Source: Mesorhizobium sp.
Lineage (GTDB): Bacteria; Pseudomonadota; Alphaproteobacteria; Rhizobiales; Rhizobiaceae
DNA: 64,000 nucleotides
Direction of reading: 5' to 3'
Assembly (NCBI GenBank): GCA_004020315.1
Contig: SAQG01000004.1
Location: 154,722 to 218,721, forward strand
Under the pieces are notes generated by a model that was given only the letters and a program-made list of their open reading frames with translations, searched no databases and was not told where the DNA came from. Position numbers and translations under genes: made by a program. The first letter of the stretch is position 1, and the number at the start of each line of letters is the position of its first letter. Positions 43,315 through 52,587 of this stretch are shown one piece after another.

Positions 43315-44199
43315 CTGTCTCCACGCGTCGTCTTTCCCAACAAGATCCTGCCTTACCTGCTGGTGGCGCCACAACTCGCCATAACACTGGTTTTCTTCTA
43401 CTGGCCGGCCGGTCAGGCGCTTTACCAGTCGATGCTCAGGCAAGACCCGTTCGGGCTGAGGACCAAGTTCGTCTGGTTCGCCAATTTCCGGAAGGTGCTG
43501 GCGGATCCGGCCTACCTCAATTCGATCCAGGTCACGGTGGTGTTCTCGCTTGCGACCGCGATCGTTGCCATGGGCGTGGCCCTTTTGCTTGCTGTCATGG
43601 CCGAGAAGGCGGTGCGCGGCAAAGGCCTCTACCGCACACTGTTGATATGGCCTTATGCCGTGGCGCCGGCGATTGCCGGCATGCTGTGGCTGTTTCTGTT
43701 CAATCCTTCGATCGGCTCGTTGGCGTATTTGCTGAGAAGCCTCGGCATCGCATGGGACCCGCTGCTCAACGGCACCCATGCCATGATCCTGCTGGTGTCG
43801 GCGGCTGCCTGGAAGCAGATCAGCTACAACTTCTTGTTCTTCGTCGCCGGCCTGCAGGCGGTGCCGAAAACGCTGATCGAGGCGGCGGCCATGGATGGCG
43901 CCGGCGAGACCAAGCGCTTCTGGACCATCGTCTTCCCGCTGCTTGCGCCGACGACGTTTTTCCTGCTGGTCGTCAACACTGTCTATGCCCTGTTCGACAC
44001 TTTCGGCATCGTTCATGCCGTCACCGGAGGCGGGCCGGGCAAGGCGACCGAGACGCTGGTCTACAAGGTCTACAATGACGGCTTCGTCAATCTGATCCTG
44101 GGCGACTCCGCGGCGCAGTCGGTCATCCTGATGGCCATCGTCATTGCGCTCACCGCCATCCAGTTCCGCTACGTGGAACGCAAAGTCCACTACGGTTGA
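43315..44199 (+). CDS. ugpA: Glycerol-3-phosphate ABC permease UgpA
   Basis: A 294-residue (with the start chosen) inner-membrane permease with six helices and an [14 protein letters not shown] coupling loop. Homology to E. coli UgpA extends through the segment [16 protein letters not shown] upstream of the first GTG (43363). No ATG, GTG or TTG exists in frame before that segment. The only candidate is CTG at 43315, which has GAGGGAA 5-11 bases upstream and gives a protein one residue from the E. coli length. The start is thus an unusual CTG, or a sequence change from ATG. Confidence 0.93.
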   Translation: MSPRVVFPNKILPYLLVAPQLAITLVFFYWPAGQALYQSMLRQDPFGLRTKFVWFANFRKVLADPAYLNSIQVTVVFSLATAIVAMGVALLLAVMAEKAVRGKGLYRTLLIWPYAVAPAIAGMLWLFLFNPSIGSLAYLLRSLGIAWDPLLNGTHAMILLVSAAAWKQISYNFLFFVAGLQAVPKTLIEAAAMDGAGETKRFWTIVFPLLAPTTFFLLVVNTVYALFDTFGIVHAVTGGGPGKATETLVYKVYNDGFVNLILGDSAAQSVILMAIVIALTAIQFRYVERKVHYG

Positions 44200-44207
44200 G
44201 GGCAGCG

Positions 44208-45056
44208 ATGATCGGCCAGTCCCCGCTCCGCACATTCATCGCCCATGCCGTGCTAATCCTCGGCATATTGATCGTGGCTTTTCCGATCTACTACACGTTC
44301 GTTGCCTCGACACACACGCTGCAAACGATCCTCAGGCCGCCGCTGCCGCTGTTGCCCGGCGGCCAGCTCTGGAACAATTACGGCGAGGCGCTGTTCGGCG
44401 GCATCGGCCGCATCGGCGGTGTCAGCGTCGGCACGCTGCTCCTCAACACCACGATCATGGCGCTCGGCGTTGCGGCGGGAAAGATCTTCATCTCGATCCT
44501 GTCGGCCTACGCGATCGTGTTCTTCCGCTTCCCGCTGCGCATGACCTTCTTTTGGCTGATCTTCATCACCTTGATGCTCCCCGTTGAGGTGCGCATCCTG
44601 CCCACCTACAAGGTGATGGTCGATCTCGGCATGATCGACACCTACGCCGGCCTGATCATCCCGCTGATCGCCTCGGCCACCGCGACGCTGCTGTTCCGCC
44701 AGTTCTTCATGACCATACCGGGCGAATTGGTCGAGGCGGCGCGTGTCGATGGTGCCGGGCCATGGCGCTTCTTCTTCGATATCCTCTTGCCACTGTCGCG
44801 CACCAACATCGCGGCACTGTTCGTGATCCTCTTCATCTATGGCTGGACGCAGTACCTTTGGCCGCTGCTCGTCACCAACAGCAACGATATGAACACCATC
44901 GTCATCGCGTTGAGAAAGATGGTTTCCTTCGCCGACGCCGATACCGAATGGCACCTGGTCATGGTCACAGCGATGCTGGCCATCGTGCCGCCGATCCTGG
45001 TGGTTGTGCTGATGCAGCGCTGGTTCGTGCGCGGCCTGGTCGAATCCGAAAAGTGA
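44208..45056 (+). CDS. ugpE: Glycerol-3-phosphate ABC permease UgpE
   Basis: A 282-residue permease with six membrane helices and the [14 protein letters not shown] coupling motif that contacts the ATPase. It pairs with UgpA to form the channel of the importer. The start ATG 44208 is 8 bases after the ugpA stop; the longer frame from 44196 overlaps it and lacks support. The segment [20 protein letters not shown] is characteristic of the UgpE/MalG side of the family. Confidence 0.95.
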   Translation: MIGQSPLRTFIAHAVLILGILIVAFPIYYTFVASTHTLQTILRPPLPLLPGGQLWNNYGEALFGGIGRIGGVSVGTLLLNTTIMALGVAAGKIFISILSAYAIVFFRFPLRMTFFWLIFITLMLPVEVRILPTYKVMVDLGMIDTYAGLIIPLIASATATLLFRQFFMTIPGELVEAARVDGAGPWRFFFDILLPLSRTNIAALFVILFIYGWTQYLWPLLVTNSNDMNTIVIALRKMVSFADADTEWHLVMVTAMLAIVPPILVVVLMQRWFVRGLVESEK

Positions 45057-45063
45057 GAAGCCG

Positions 45064-46131
45064 ATGGCGACCGTCGATCTGAAGGAAGTGAAGAAGGTCT
45101 ATCCCAGCGGCGTCGAAGCCGTGAAGGGCGTCTCCATCGCCATTCCCGACAAGGAGCTTTGCGTTCTGGTCGGCCCCTCCGGCTGCGGCAAGTCCACGCT
45201 GCTGAGGATGATCGCCGGGTTGGAGACCATTTCTGCCGGTACGGTCGCCATCGACGGCAAGGTGGTCAATGCCATCGGCCCGACCGAGCGCGACATCGCC
45301 ATGGTGTTCCAGAACTACGCGCTTTACCCGCATATGAAGGTCTATGACAACATGGCCTATGGCCTGCGCAATCGCGGCACGCCGAAGGACGAGATCGACA
45401 GCAGGGTGCGCTCGACCGCCAAGGTGCTGGAGCTTTCGGCACTGCTCGACCGGCGCCCGCGCGAGCTTTCCGGCGGCCAGCGCCAGCGTGTCGCCATGGG
45501 CCGCGCCATCGTGCGCAATCCGAAAGTCTTCCTGTTCGACGAGCCGCTCAGCAATCTCGATGCCAAACTGCGCGGCCAGATGCGGGTCGAGATCAAGAAT
45601 TTGCAGCGCGCGCTCGGCGTCACCTCGGTCTATGTCACCCACGACCAGCTCGAGGCGATGACGCTGGCCGACATCCTTGTTGTCATGAACGCCGGACTGG
45701 TCGAGCAAACGGGCGCGCCGCTCGACATCTACGAAAAGCCGGCCTCGATCTTCGTCGCTTCCTTCATCGGCGCGCCGCCGATGAACCTTCTGGCGCTGAC
45801 CGGAAGTTCCTCAGGCCCGATACTGGCTGACGGCACGGCGATCGGCTTTGCGCCTCCCGAAACACCAGCCGTGACGCTGGGGTTTCGCCCTGAAGATGCC
45901 GACGTCACCTTCAATGCGGAGGCGTTGCCCGGTGCGCTGGTCCTGCCGGCGACGGTCGAAGCGGTCGAGCCGGTCGGTGCCGAGAGCTTTCTTCACTGCG
46001 CCGCAGCCGGCAGCCGCATCATCGTGCGCGTCTCAGGGCGCGCCACCGCAAAGCCCGGTGACCAGTTGCGCGTCGTGGCCAAAGCCGAAAAGCTGCACTG
46101 GTTCGATCAGGCTGGAAAGCGGGTCGATTGA
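45064..46131 (+). CDS. ugpC: Glycerol-3-phosphate ABC ATPase UgpC
   Basis: A 355-residue MalK-type ATPase: Walker [10 protein letters not shown] at residues 37-45, signature [14 protein letters not shown], Walker [15 protein letters not shown], and a C-terminal regulatory TOBE region from about 240. It energises UgpAE. It begins 7 bases after ugpE, so ugpAEC form one translation unit. It is convergent with the iron-transport ATPase gene, leaving 44 bases with no clear terminator. Confidence 0.95.
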   Translation: MATVDLKEVKKVYPSGVEAVKGVSIAIPDKELCVLVGPSGCGKSTLLRMIAGLETISAGTVAIDGKVVNAIGPTERDIAMVFQNYALYPHMKVYDNMAYGLRNRGTPKDEIDSRVRSTAKVLELSALLDRRPRELSGGQRQRVAMGRAIVRNPKVFLFDEPLSNLDAKLRGQMRVEIKNLQRALGVTSVYVTHDQLEAMTLADILVVMNAGLVEQTGAPLDIYEKPASIFVASFIGAPPMNLLALTGSSSGPILADGTAIGFAPPETPAVTLGFRPEDADVTFNAEALPGALVLPATVEAVEPVGAESFLHCAAAGSRIIVRVSGRATAKPGDQLRVVAKAEKLHWFDQAGKRVD

Positions 46132-46175
46132 CGCCAGGCTGTCGTCCCAGCGAACTGCGAGAGACGCGAGAGCGT

Positions 46176-47258
46176 TCAGGCGAACACATGCGCCTTGCCC
46201 GACACCGTCAGCCGGACGATCTCGCCAACCACCGGTGTGTCCATGCCCGGCTTGCGCAGGATCAACGGCGTGTTGCCGATGGCTGCCGCGTCCGGCGGAT
46301 CTGGACTGTTCAAGAGCCGCACCGCGATGGTGCACATCGAGCCGGCGAATTCGGACTCCGTGACCTCGCCGAACAGCATGTCCGGGGTGCCCGACATGCC
46401 TTCGCGCGATGTCCGTTTCAATAGAACCTGTTCCGGCCGCAGCATGATGCGGACGATATCGCGCCGCTCGGTGCTGTCGACGGCGATCCGACCGAGCGGC
46501 GTGCTGGCGAAGCCGTCCGCGATCTTGGCCGGCAGGATGATGGCATCGCCGAGGAATTCGGCGACCATCCTGTCCTTCGGCTTGAGATAGAGCTCGCGCG
46601 GCGTGCCGACCTGCGAGAATTTGCCTTCGTGCATCACCGCGACCTGGCTGGCAAAGGACAGCGCCTCGGCCTGGTCGTGCGTGACTAGGATCGTGGTGAT
46701 GCCGGCGGTTTCCAGAAGCTCGGCCACTGCCTTGCGCATCGAGGCGCGCAGCCCCGTGTCGAGCGCCGAGAACGGCTCGTCAAGCAGCATCAGCCGCGGC
46801 TTCATGGCCATGGCGCGGGCCAGCGCCACACGCTGCTGCTGGCCGCCGGAGAGCTCGTGCGGCCGCCGTTTCAGGATCGCCTTGTCGAGCCCGACGATAT
46901 AGGCAAGCTCGGCAATGCGCTCGGTGCGCTTGTCGGCGTGGTGGCTCATGCCGAAGCCGATATTGGCGGCGATGCTCAGATGCGGGAACAGGGCGCCGTC
47001 CTGCGCTACCACGCCGATGCCGCGCCGATATGCGGGCACGGCGGTGCCGCCATTGGCCAGCACCTCGCCCTCGAGCACGATGCGGCCCTGGTCCGGCGCT
47101 TCGAAGCCGGCGATCAGCCGCAGCAAGGTGGTCTTGCCGCAGCCGGACGGCCCGACGATCGCGGTGCGGCTGCCGCTGGTCACGCTGAGATCGACACCGG
47201 CCAGTGCGGCCACCGGGCCGTAGTGCTTGTGCACGTCGGTGAGTTCGAGGAAGCTCAT
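46176..47258 (-). CDS. FbpC-type ferric iron ABC ATPase
   Basis: A 360-residue ABC ATPase: Walker [10 protein letters not shown] at residues 36-44, signature [14 protein letters not shown], Walker [13 protein letters not shown], and a C-terminal TOBE domain. It overlaps the upstream permease gene by 4 bases (47255-47258). The operon order binding protein, fused permease, ATPase and the FbpA-like partner indicate ferric iron uptake. Thiamine or polyamine import would be alternatives on ATPase sequence alone. Confidence 0.9.
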   Translation of the reverse strand: MSFLELTDVHKHYGPVAALAGVDLSVTSGSRTAIVGPSGCGKTTLLRLIAGFEAPDQGRIVLEGEVLANGGTAVPAYRRGIGVVAQDGALFPHLSIAANIGFGMSHHADKRTERIAELAYIVGLDKAILKRRPHELSGGQQQRVALARAMAMKPRLMLLDEPFSALDTGLRASMRKAVAELLETAGITTILVTHDQAEALSFASQVAVMHEGKFSQVGTPRELYLKPKDRMVAEFLGDAIILPAKIADGFASTPLGRIAVDSTERRDIVRIMLRPEQVLLKRTSREGMSGTPDMLFGEVTESEFAGSMCTIAVRLLNSPDPPDAAAIGNTPLILRKPGMDTPVVGEIVRLTVSGKAHVFA

Positions 47259-48940
47259 CGTCCGGCCATCCGCTTCGACTGGATATAGAGCAGCCAGGTC
47301 AGGGGCAGCGACATCGCCACCATGATGAGGGCGTAAGGTGCGGCGGATGCATAGTCGATCTCACCGCTGTGGGCCCAGAACGCCATCGCCAGCGTGCGGG
47401 TGCCGTTGGGCGCCAGCATCTGCGTGGCGGTCAATTCGTTCATGATGCCGAGCGCCACCAGCGCCATGCCTGCCGCGGCACCCGGCGCCGACAGGCGGAT
47501 CGTCGTCGACCACAGCGCCTTGAGCGGTGACCGGCCGAGACTGGCGGCGGCGCGTTCGAGCTCGACCGGCGCCTGCGCGATCGACGCCCGCAGGCTGATC
47601 AGGGCGCGCGGCAGGAACATCAGCGCATAGGCAACGAGGATCGTGAACAGGGTCTGATAGAGCGGCAAGGCGATGCGCACGGTGATGGTGACCAGCGCCA
47701 GCGCCACGACGACGCCGGGCAGCGAGCCGACGATGTAGTTGCAGCCCTCCAGAAGACGCTGCAGCGGTCCCGGCGCGCGGATCGAAATCCAGGCCATCGG
47801 CATGGCGGCGATGGTGGCGAGCAAGGCGCCGGCGAGCGCCAGGAACAAGGTCTGGCCGAGCGCCAGGCCGATCTCGTCGAGGCGCCAGACATCGGCACCG
47901 CCGGCCACGAGCCAGCGGCCGATGGTGAGGAACGGCACGCCCAGCGCCAGCAGGGTGATGACGACCGGCAGAGCCAAGCACGGGATCGTGGCGCGGCCGA
48001 GCCTTGTGCGTTGCTGCTGGCGCGCGGCGCCTGAGCCGACGCGGGCATAGCGCTCCTCGCCGCGCACGAGCACTTCGATCCCGAGCAGCACGAAACAGCA
48101 TGTCACCAGCACCGCAGCCAGCATGTTGGCGGCGGGGCCGTTGAAGGTCGACTGGAACTGGTCGACGATCGCGGTGGTGAAGGTGTCGAAGCGGATGAAC
48201 ACGTAAAGGCCGTATTCCGCCAGGAGATGCAGACCGACCAGCAGCGAGCCACCGCAGATGGCGAGCCTGAGCTGCGGCAGCGCCACCCGCCAGAACACGC
48301 GCCACGGCCCAAGGCCGACGGCTGCCGCGGCATCTTCCAGAGCAGGATCGAGCCGGCGCAAAGCTGCCGCCACAGGCAGATAGAGGAACGGGAAATAGGC
48401 GAGGACGGAAACCAATACGCCGGCCCACAGGCCATGCAGTCCCGGCACCAGGGTGATCCAGGCGTAGCTGTGGACGAAGGCGGGGATGGCGAGCGGCGCC
48501 ACCGACAGCCAGGCCCACAGGCGGGCGCCGGGAAGGCTGCTGCGTTCGGTCAGCCAGGCCAGCGCCACCGAGAGCACGATGCAGATCGGTACGGCCAGCA
48601 CCACCAAAAGCAAGGTGTTGACCAGCAGCTCACCGACGCGAGGCCGGAACACCAGTGCCGACACGGTCTCCCAGCCGGTCTGCACGGCAATCCAGATGAT
48701 GAAGGCGAGCGGCAGCAGGGAGAAAAGTGAGATCAGGATGGCGGCGAGCGAAATCCAGGATATGGGCCGCCGGCGCGTCCATTGCCCAGCCACCATGCCG
48801 GTCGGCAAGCCTGAACGTGCAAGGTCGGCCGCAGACGGCATCAGCTCAGGCGCCGCGCCGCTGCCGCCCGGTGGCGGAAGCCGGTCGAAGGGCCGCAAAC
48901 GTGGCCAGAAACGCAGCTTGTCGTCATGGACGAATGCCAC
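47255..48940 (-). CDS. FbpB-type iron ABC permease, two fused domains
   Basis: A 561-residue membrane protein with about twelve helices in two permease halves, as in FbpB/AfuB. Coupling loops are [17 protein letters not shown] in the first half and [18 protein letters not shown] in the second. The frame begins with GTG at 48940, but the ribosome binding site is poor and a later ATG near the first helix ([11 protein letters not shown] or MVAGQW) is possible. It is separated from the binding-protein gene by a stem-loop with a T run. Confidence 0.9.
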   Translation of the reverse strand: MAFVHDDKLRFWPRLRPFDRLPPPGGSGAAPELMPSAADLARSGLPTGMVAGQWTRRRPISWISLAAILISLFSLLPLAFIIWIAVQTGWETVSALVFRPRVGELLVNTLLLVVLAVPICIVLSVALAWLTERSSLPGARLWAWLSVAPLAIPAFVHSYAWITLVPGLHGLWAGVLVSVLAYFPFLYLPVAAALRRLDPALEDAAAAVGLGPWRVFWRVALPQLRLAICGGSLLVGLHLLAEYGLYVFIRFDTFTTAIVDQFQSTFNGPAANMLAAVLVTCCFVLLGIEVLVRGEERYARVGSGAARQQQRTRLGRATIPCLALPVVITLLALGVPFLTIGRWLVAGGADVWRLDEIGLALGQTLFLALAGALLATIAAMPMAWISIRAPGPLQRLLEGCNYIVGSLPGVVVALALVTITVRIALPLYQTLFTILVAYALMFLPRALISLRASIAQAPVELERAAASLGRSPLKALWSTTIRLSAPGAAAGMALVALGIMNELTATQMLAPNGTRTLAMAFWAHSGEIDYASAAPYALIMVAMSLPLTWLLYIQSKRMAGR

Positions 48941-48946
48941 CTCGAA

Positions 48947-48987
48947 AAACAGAGCGCCCCTGCGGAAGCGAATTCCCGCAGGAGCGC
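48947..48987 (-). terminator. Attenuator-like hairpin between the iron binding-protein and permease genes
   Basis: On the minus strand GCGCTCCTGCGG and CCGCAGGGGCGC pair with one mismatch around a 10-base loop and are followed by TCTGTTTTTC. It lies 31 bases after the binding-protein stop and just before the permease start, fitting partial termination that favours the binding protein. Confidence 0.7.
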
Positions 48988-49017
48988 AGTCGGTTGCCCT
49001 TTTAGGACGAACGCCGA

Positions 49018-50025
49018 CTAAAGCAAGCCGGCTGCCGTCATCAGATCGGTCACCTTCTTGGAGTTCAGCGTCGTCGCGTCGACCTTCGGCGCCTGCAGAT
49101 CGGCCAACGGCACCAGCGCCGGATTGGATTCCGCGCCCTTGCCGACAGCGTATTCAAAGGAATTGCCGGTCTTCAGCACGTCCTGACCACCCTTGCCGGT
49201 CACCCATTTCAGGAAGGCCTGGGCCTCCTTCGGGTGCTTGCTGGAGGCCAGCACGCCACCGCCGGAAACCGAGACGAACGCGCCCGGATCCTGGTTCTTG
49301 AAATAGTGGAGCCCGATGTTCTTGCTGTTCTCGCCGGTCTTGGCCTGGTCGCCGTAGTAGTAATAGTGATAGATCACGCCGCCTTCGATTTCGCCGGCAT
49401 TGACCGCCTTCATCACCGTGCTGTTGCCTTTGTAGGCGGTGAAGTTCTCTTTCATCGCCTTCAGCCAGTCGGCCGTTGCGGCCTCACCCTTGAGCTGCAA
49501 AACGGCGCTGACGATCGCCTGGAAATCGGCGCCGGAGGGCGAAGCGGCCCAGCGTCCCTTCCAGCTCGGATCGGCGAGATCAAGCAGAGATTTGGGCAAC
49601 TGCTCGGCGGTCAGCTTGGTCTTGTTGTACACAAAGACGGTGCTGCGCGCGGCGATGCCCACCCATTTGCCGCTGGACGGCTGGTACTCCTGCGGAACCT
49701 GGGCCAGCGTCTCGGCATCGACCGGGGCGAACAGGCCGGCGGATTCGACCAGCACCATGGCCGGCGAGTTTTCCGTCAGGAATACGTCGGCCGGCGAGGC
49801 GGCGCCTTCGGCGACGATCTGGTTGGAGAAATCGCTGTCGCCGCCGTGGCGAACCGTGACCTTGATGCCGGTTTCCTTGGTGAAACCTTCAACCCAGGCA
49901 TCGGTCAGGCTTTCGTGCTGGGCATTGTAGACGACGATGCCGCCGTCCTGGGCCATTGCCGGGCCGGCGATCAGGCTGATTGCCAGTGCCGTAGCACTGG
50001 CAAGGGCGGAAAGAGCATATTTCAT
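49018..50025 (-). CDS. Ferric iron-binding periplasmic protein (FbpA-type)
   Basis: A 335-residue binding protein with a signal peptide ([20 protein letters not shown], cleavage after PAMA). The mature start [16 protein letters not shown] and the IYHYYYYGD segment with paired tyrosines are the Fe(III)-coordinating features of FbpA. I chose ATG 50025 since the alternative ATG at 50034 directly abuts the GAGGG ribosome binding site. It is divergent from the ECF sigma factor gene. I looked for iron-response boxes in that gap and found none convincing. Confidence 0.93.
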   Translation of the reverse strand: MKYALSALASATALAISLIAGPAMAQDGGIVVYNAQHESLTDAWVEGFTKETGIKVTVRHGGDSDFSNQIVAEGAASPADVFLTENSPAMVLVESAGLFAPVDAETLAQVPQEYQPSSGKWVGIAARSTVFVYNKTKLTAEQLPKSLLDLADPSWKGRWAASPSGADFQAIVSAVLQLKGEAATADWLKAMKENFTAYKGNSTVMKAVNAGEIEGGVIYHYYYYGDQAKTGENSKNIGLHYFKNQDPGAFVSVSGGGVLASSKHPKEAQAFLKWVTGKGGQDVLKTGNSFEYAVGKGAESNPALVPLADLQAPKVDATTLNSKKVTDLMTAAGLL

Positions 50026-50187
50026 GGACGACATCCCTCTCGATCTCGATGGTCTTTGATTTAGCACGGCTGCACCTATCAATTCCTGATCGGTGTAGTC
50101 AACATTGATGAGATGCGCAATCGGGCGCCGGAGGTGAAACCTTCGTGATATTCCCATATTCTGGCTTGGACATTATTCGCCGGCCAC

Positions 50188-50213
50188 GTAACAAATCAGC
50201 GCCGAGACGCGAA
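50188..50213 (+). promoter_or_regulatory. Candidate SigF-type ECF promoter
   Basis: GTAACA-N16-CGAA, 20 bases before the sigma factor start. From memory, targets of Caulobacter SigF, the relative controlled by NrsF, use GTAACC-N16-CGAA. The match in both halves and in spacing suggests autoregulation of the sigma/anti-sigma pair. Confidence 0.6.
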
Positions 50214-50232
50214 TATCGGGGAGTGAACTCTT

Positions 50233-50820
50233 GTGACCGGCAACGACGAGGCCGAGCTTTCCCGGCTGATGCGAGCCGCGATCGCGGGAGATGAAAAGGC
50301 TTACGCCGACTTTCTGCGCCGGACGGCTGCTCTTGTTCGCGGCTTTATCAGGCGCAAGATCGTTCAGGGCGGGGTCGATCCCGAGGATGTCGTGCAGGAA
50401 ACCTTGCTGGCCATTCATGTGAAACGGCATACCTGGCGCCAGGATCTGGCCGTGCTGCCCTGGGTCTACGCCATAGCGCGTTTCAAGCTGATCGACGCCT
50501 TTCGGCGGCGCGGGCGGCGCATCGAGATCGAGATCGACGAGATCGCCGAGACCTTCGCCGAACCGGAGGCCGACACGGTCAGCGAGCGCGATATCAATCG
50601 GGCCCTGGACGGCCTGCCGCCGGCGCAGCGTTCCGTGGTCTCGTCGGTATCGGTCGAAGGCTGTTCCGTTAGCGAGACGGCAGCGAAGTTCGGCATCAGC
50701 GAGACGGCGGTGCGCGTGTCGCTGCATCGTGGGCTCGCAGCCATCGCCAAACGGTTCGGAGCCAAACAATTCGGGCGGGCCAAACAGTTCAAGCGGGCCA
50801 AACAGTTCAAGCGGGAATGA
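50233..50820 (+). CDS. ECF sigma factor, SigF-like, with repeated C terminus
   Basis: A 195-residue ECF sigma factor. Region 2 spans about residues 20-85 (DVVQETLLAIHVKRHTW, LPWVYAIARFKLIDAFRRRG) and region 4 about 118-170 (LPPAQRSVVSSVSVEG, SETAVRVSLHRG). The start is GTG 50233. The DUF1109/NrsF anti-sigma gene begins one base after its stop. The last about 20 residues are four copies of an AKQF-type unit encoded by an 18-base tandem repeat, an extension not needed for sigma function. Confidence 0.93.
   Translation: MTGNDEAELSRLMRAAIAGDEKAYADFLRRTAALVRGFIRRKIVQGGVDPEDVVQETLLAIHVKRHTWRQDLAVLPWVYAIARFKLIDAFRRRGRRIEIEIDEIAETFAEPEADTVSERDINRALDGLPPAQRSVVSSVSVEGCSVSETAAKFGISETAVRVSLHRGLAAIAKRFGAKQFGRAKQFKRAKQFKRE
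50746..50814 (+). repeat. 18-base tandem repeat in the sigma factor gene end
   Basis: Units: 15 bases at 50746-50760, then 18-base units at 50761-50778, 50779-50796 and 50797-50814. The last two are identical (GCCAAACAGTTCAAGCGG). Each adds AKQFKR to the protein without shifting frame, so copy number can change by slippage. Confidence 0.92.
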
Positions 50821-50821
50821 C

Positions 50822-51460
50822 ATGAGGACCGACGATCTCATCAAGGCGCTTGACGCCGATGCCCGCAGCACTGCGATGCCGCTTGGCTCGGCCTGGTGGA
50901 TAGGCGCCGGTGTGGCCACGGTGATCGCGGCGGTGGTGTTCTGGCTGGCGATCGGCCCACGTACCGACATCGCCACCGCCATGCAGACGATGCGCTTCCT
51001 TGCCAAATTCGTCTTCACGACTGCTCTGGCCGTCAGCGCCTTCGCCTTGATCCGCGCCCTGTCGACACCCGGTGCGTCGACGAGCAGGGCGGCGGCCCGG
51101 ATGATTGCCGCACCGCTGCTGGTGGCCGTGGCGGTGGTGCTGGAACTTTTCGCCGTGCCGTCGACAGAGTGGGGCACGCGTCTGATCGGCAGCAATCTGG
51201 TCATCTGCCTGACATTTATTCCGCTGATCGGCATCGGTCCGCTTGCCGTCTTCCTAGCGGTGCTGCGCTATGGCGCGCCGACGCGGCCGGTGCTTGCCGG
51301 AACGGTGGCGGGCCTGCTCGCCGGTGGGCTGGCGGCAACTTTCTATGCCGCACACTGCTTCGACGACTCACCGCTTTTCGTCGCCACCTGGTACACGATC
51401 GCGATTGCCATCCTCGCCGCGCTAGGTGCGCTCGGCGCGCGGCTTTTCGTGCGCTGGTAG
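50822..51460 (+). CDS. nrsF: NrsF-type (DUF1109) anti-sigma factor
   Basis: A 212-residue inner-membrane protein with six helices, matching DUF1109/NrsF. It contains exactly two cysteines, Cys129 and Cys179; the Caulobacter NrsF uses two cysteines at almost the same positions to sense metals or oxidants and release SigF. The N-terminal cytoplasmic MRTDDLIKALDADA segment is the expected sigma-binding part. It starts one base after the sigma gene stop. The two are a stress-sensing module; none of the usual target genes is nearby. Confidence 0.9.
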   Translation: MRTDDLIKALDADARSTAMPLGSAWWIGAGVATVIAAVVFWLAIGPRTDIATAMQTMRFLAKFVFTTALAVSAFALIRALSTPGASTSRAAARMIAAPLLVAVAVVLELFAVPSTEWGTRLIGSNLVICLTFIPLIGIGPLAVFLAVLRYGAPTRPVLAGTVAGLLAGGLAATFYAAHCFDDSPLFVATWYTIAIAILAALGALGARLFVRW

Positions 51461-51497
51461 CGACGGCTCGCGATCGGAACAATACACACGGGTAGGT

Positions 51498-51594
51498 GCA
51501 TCGGCCCGGAAATCGGATTCGATTTTGGAAAGCCCGACGCTCGGATCCTCGTATACGAGGATTAGCGCGTACTTTGCAGGCCCAAATCGCTCTA
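51498..51594. repeat. Composite palindromic region after nrsF
   Basis: GCATCGG...CCCGACGC (51498-51540) is a degraded GAGCATCGGA-type palindrome. A perfect 18-base palindrome ATCCTCGTATACGAGGAT follows at 51545-51562, then a TACTTTGCAGG stretch ending at the TAG stop codon (51592-51594, minus strand) of the convergent dehydrogenase gene. Confidence 0.7.
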
Positions 51595-52470
51595 ACGCGT
51601 CGGAACGGGATGTTCGCCGCGATAGTCGTAGAAGCCGCGCCCGGTCTTGCGGCCGAGCCAGCCGGCCTCGACGTATTTCACCAGCAGCGGGCAGGGGCGG
51701 TATTTTGAATCCGACAGGCCGTCATGCAGCACCTGCATGATCGACAGGCAGGTGTCGAGGCCGATGAAATCGGCGAGCTGCAGCGGTCCCATCGGATGGT
51801 TGGCGCCGAGCCTCATGGCGGTGTCGATCGCGTCGACCGAGCCGACCCCCTCATAGAGCGTATAGATCGCCTCGTTGATCATCGGCAGCAGGATGCGGTT
51901 GACGATGAAGGCCGGAAAATCCTCCGAGACGGTGATCGTCTTGTCGAGATGGTTCACATAGGCCTTTGCCGCTTCGAAGGTCTGGTCCTCGGTGGCGATG
52001 CCGCGCACCAGTTCGACCAGCTTCATCAGCGGAACCGGATTCATGAAATGGATGCCGATGAAACGCTCCGGCCTGTCGGTCTGCGCGGCGAGACGGGTGA
52101 TCGAGATCGACGAGGTGTTCGTCGCCAGGATGGCTTCCGGATTGAGCTGCGGGCAAAGCTGGGCGTAGATCTTGCGCTTGACCGTCTCGTCCTCTGTCGC
52201 TGCTTCGATCACCAGATCGGCACCCGCAAGATCGGCCATGGTGGGCGCTGCCGAAATGCGCGCCATCGCGTCGTTGCGCAGCTTTTCCTCAAGCTTGCCG
52301 GAGCCGACCTGGCGGGCCATGTTGCCGCTGATCGTGGCGATGCCCTTTTCGATGCGCTCGGGTGAGATGTCGTAGACCAGCACCTTGTAACCCGCAAGCG
52401 CGGACACATGGGCGATGCCGCCGCCCATCTGGCCCGCGCCGATGATGCCGATCGTCTCGATCTTGCTCAT
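51592..52470 (-). CDS. 3-Hydroxybutyryl-CoA dehydrogenase
   Basis: A 292-residue short-form 3-hydroxyacyl-CoA dehydrogenase. The NAD-binding motif GAGQMGGG is at residues 11-18 and the catalytic His-containing [19 protein letters not shown] segment is intact, with the C-terminal dimerisation domain. It oxidises 3-hydroxybutyryl-CoA, feeding butyrate/PHB metabolism or beta-oxidation. It lies downstream of etfBA, but a strong hairpin separates them, so it may have its own promoter. Confidence 0.95.
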   Translation of the reverse strand: MSKIETIGIIGAGQMGGGIAHVSALAGYKVLVYDISPERIEKGIATISGNMARQVGSGKLEEKLRNDAMARISAAPTMADLAGADLVIEAATEDETVKRKIYAQLCPQLNPEAILATNTSSISITRLAAQTDRPERFIGIHFMNPVPLMKLVELVRGIATEDQTFEAAKAYVNHLDKTITVSEDFPAFIVNRILLPMINEAIYTLYEGVGSVDAIDTAMRLGANHPMGPLQLADFIGLDTCLSIMQVLHDGLSDSKYRPCPLLVKYVEAGWLGRKTGRGFYDYRGEHPVPTR

Positions 52471-52524
52471 TACACCGATCCCGTCAAAAGGCCTTTGCAG
52501 CCTGCTTTTTTGTGCGGTGCAAAC

Positions 52525-52558
52525 TAAAAGGGCAGGGCGACTTCGTCTACCCCGCCCT
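52525..52558 (-). terminator. Terminator after etfA
   Basis: On the minus strand AGGGCGGGGTAGAC and GTCGCCCTGCCCT pair with small bulges around GAA, followed by TTTT. It starts 29 bases after the etfA stop codon and precedes the dehydrogenase gene. Confidence 0.6.
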
Positions 52559-52587
52559 CACAATTTAGTACGCTTTGGCAGAAAGCG

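Noticed and set aside
47361..48518. Long minus-strand frame inside the iron permease gene
   Set aside because: It is a second frame of the same strand with Arg/Ala/Gly-rich composition and no domain; the permease frame shows clear helices and coupling motifs.
50026..50187. Iron-response boxes (Irr or RirA) in front of the iron-binding protein gene
   Set aside because: I searched for TTTAGAA-N-TTCTAAA and TGA-N9-TCA patterns and found no acceptable match on either strand.
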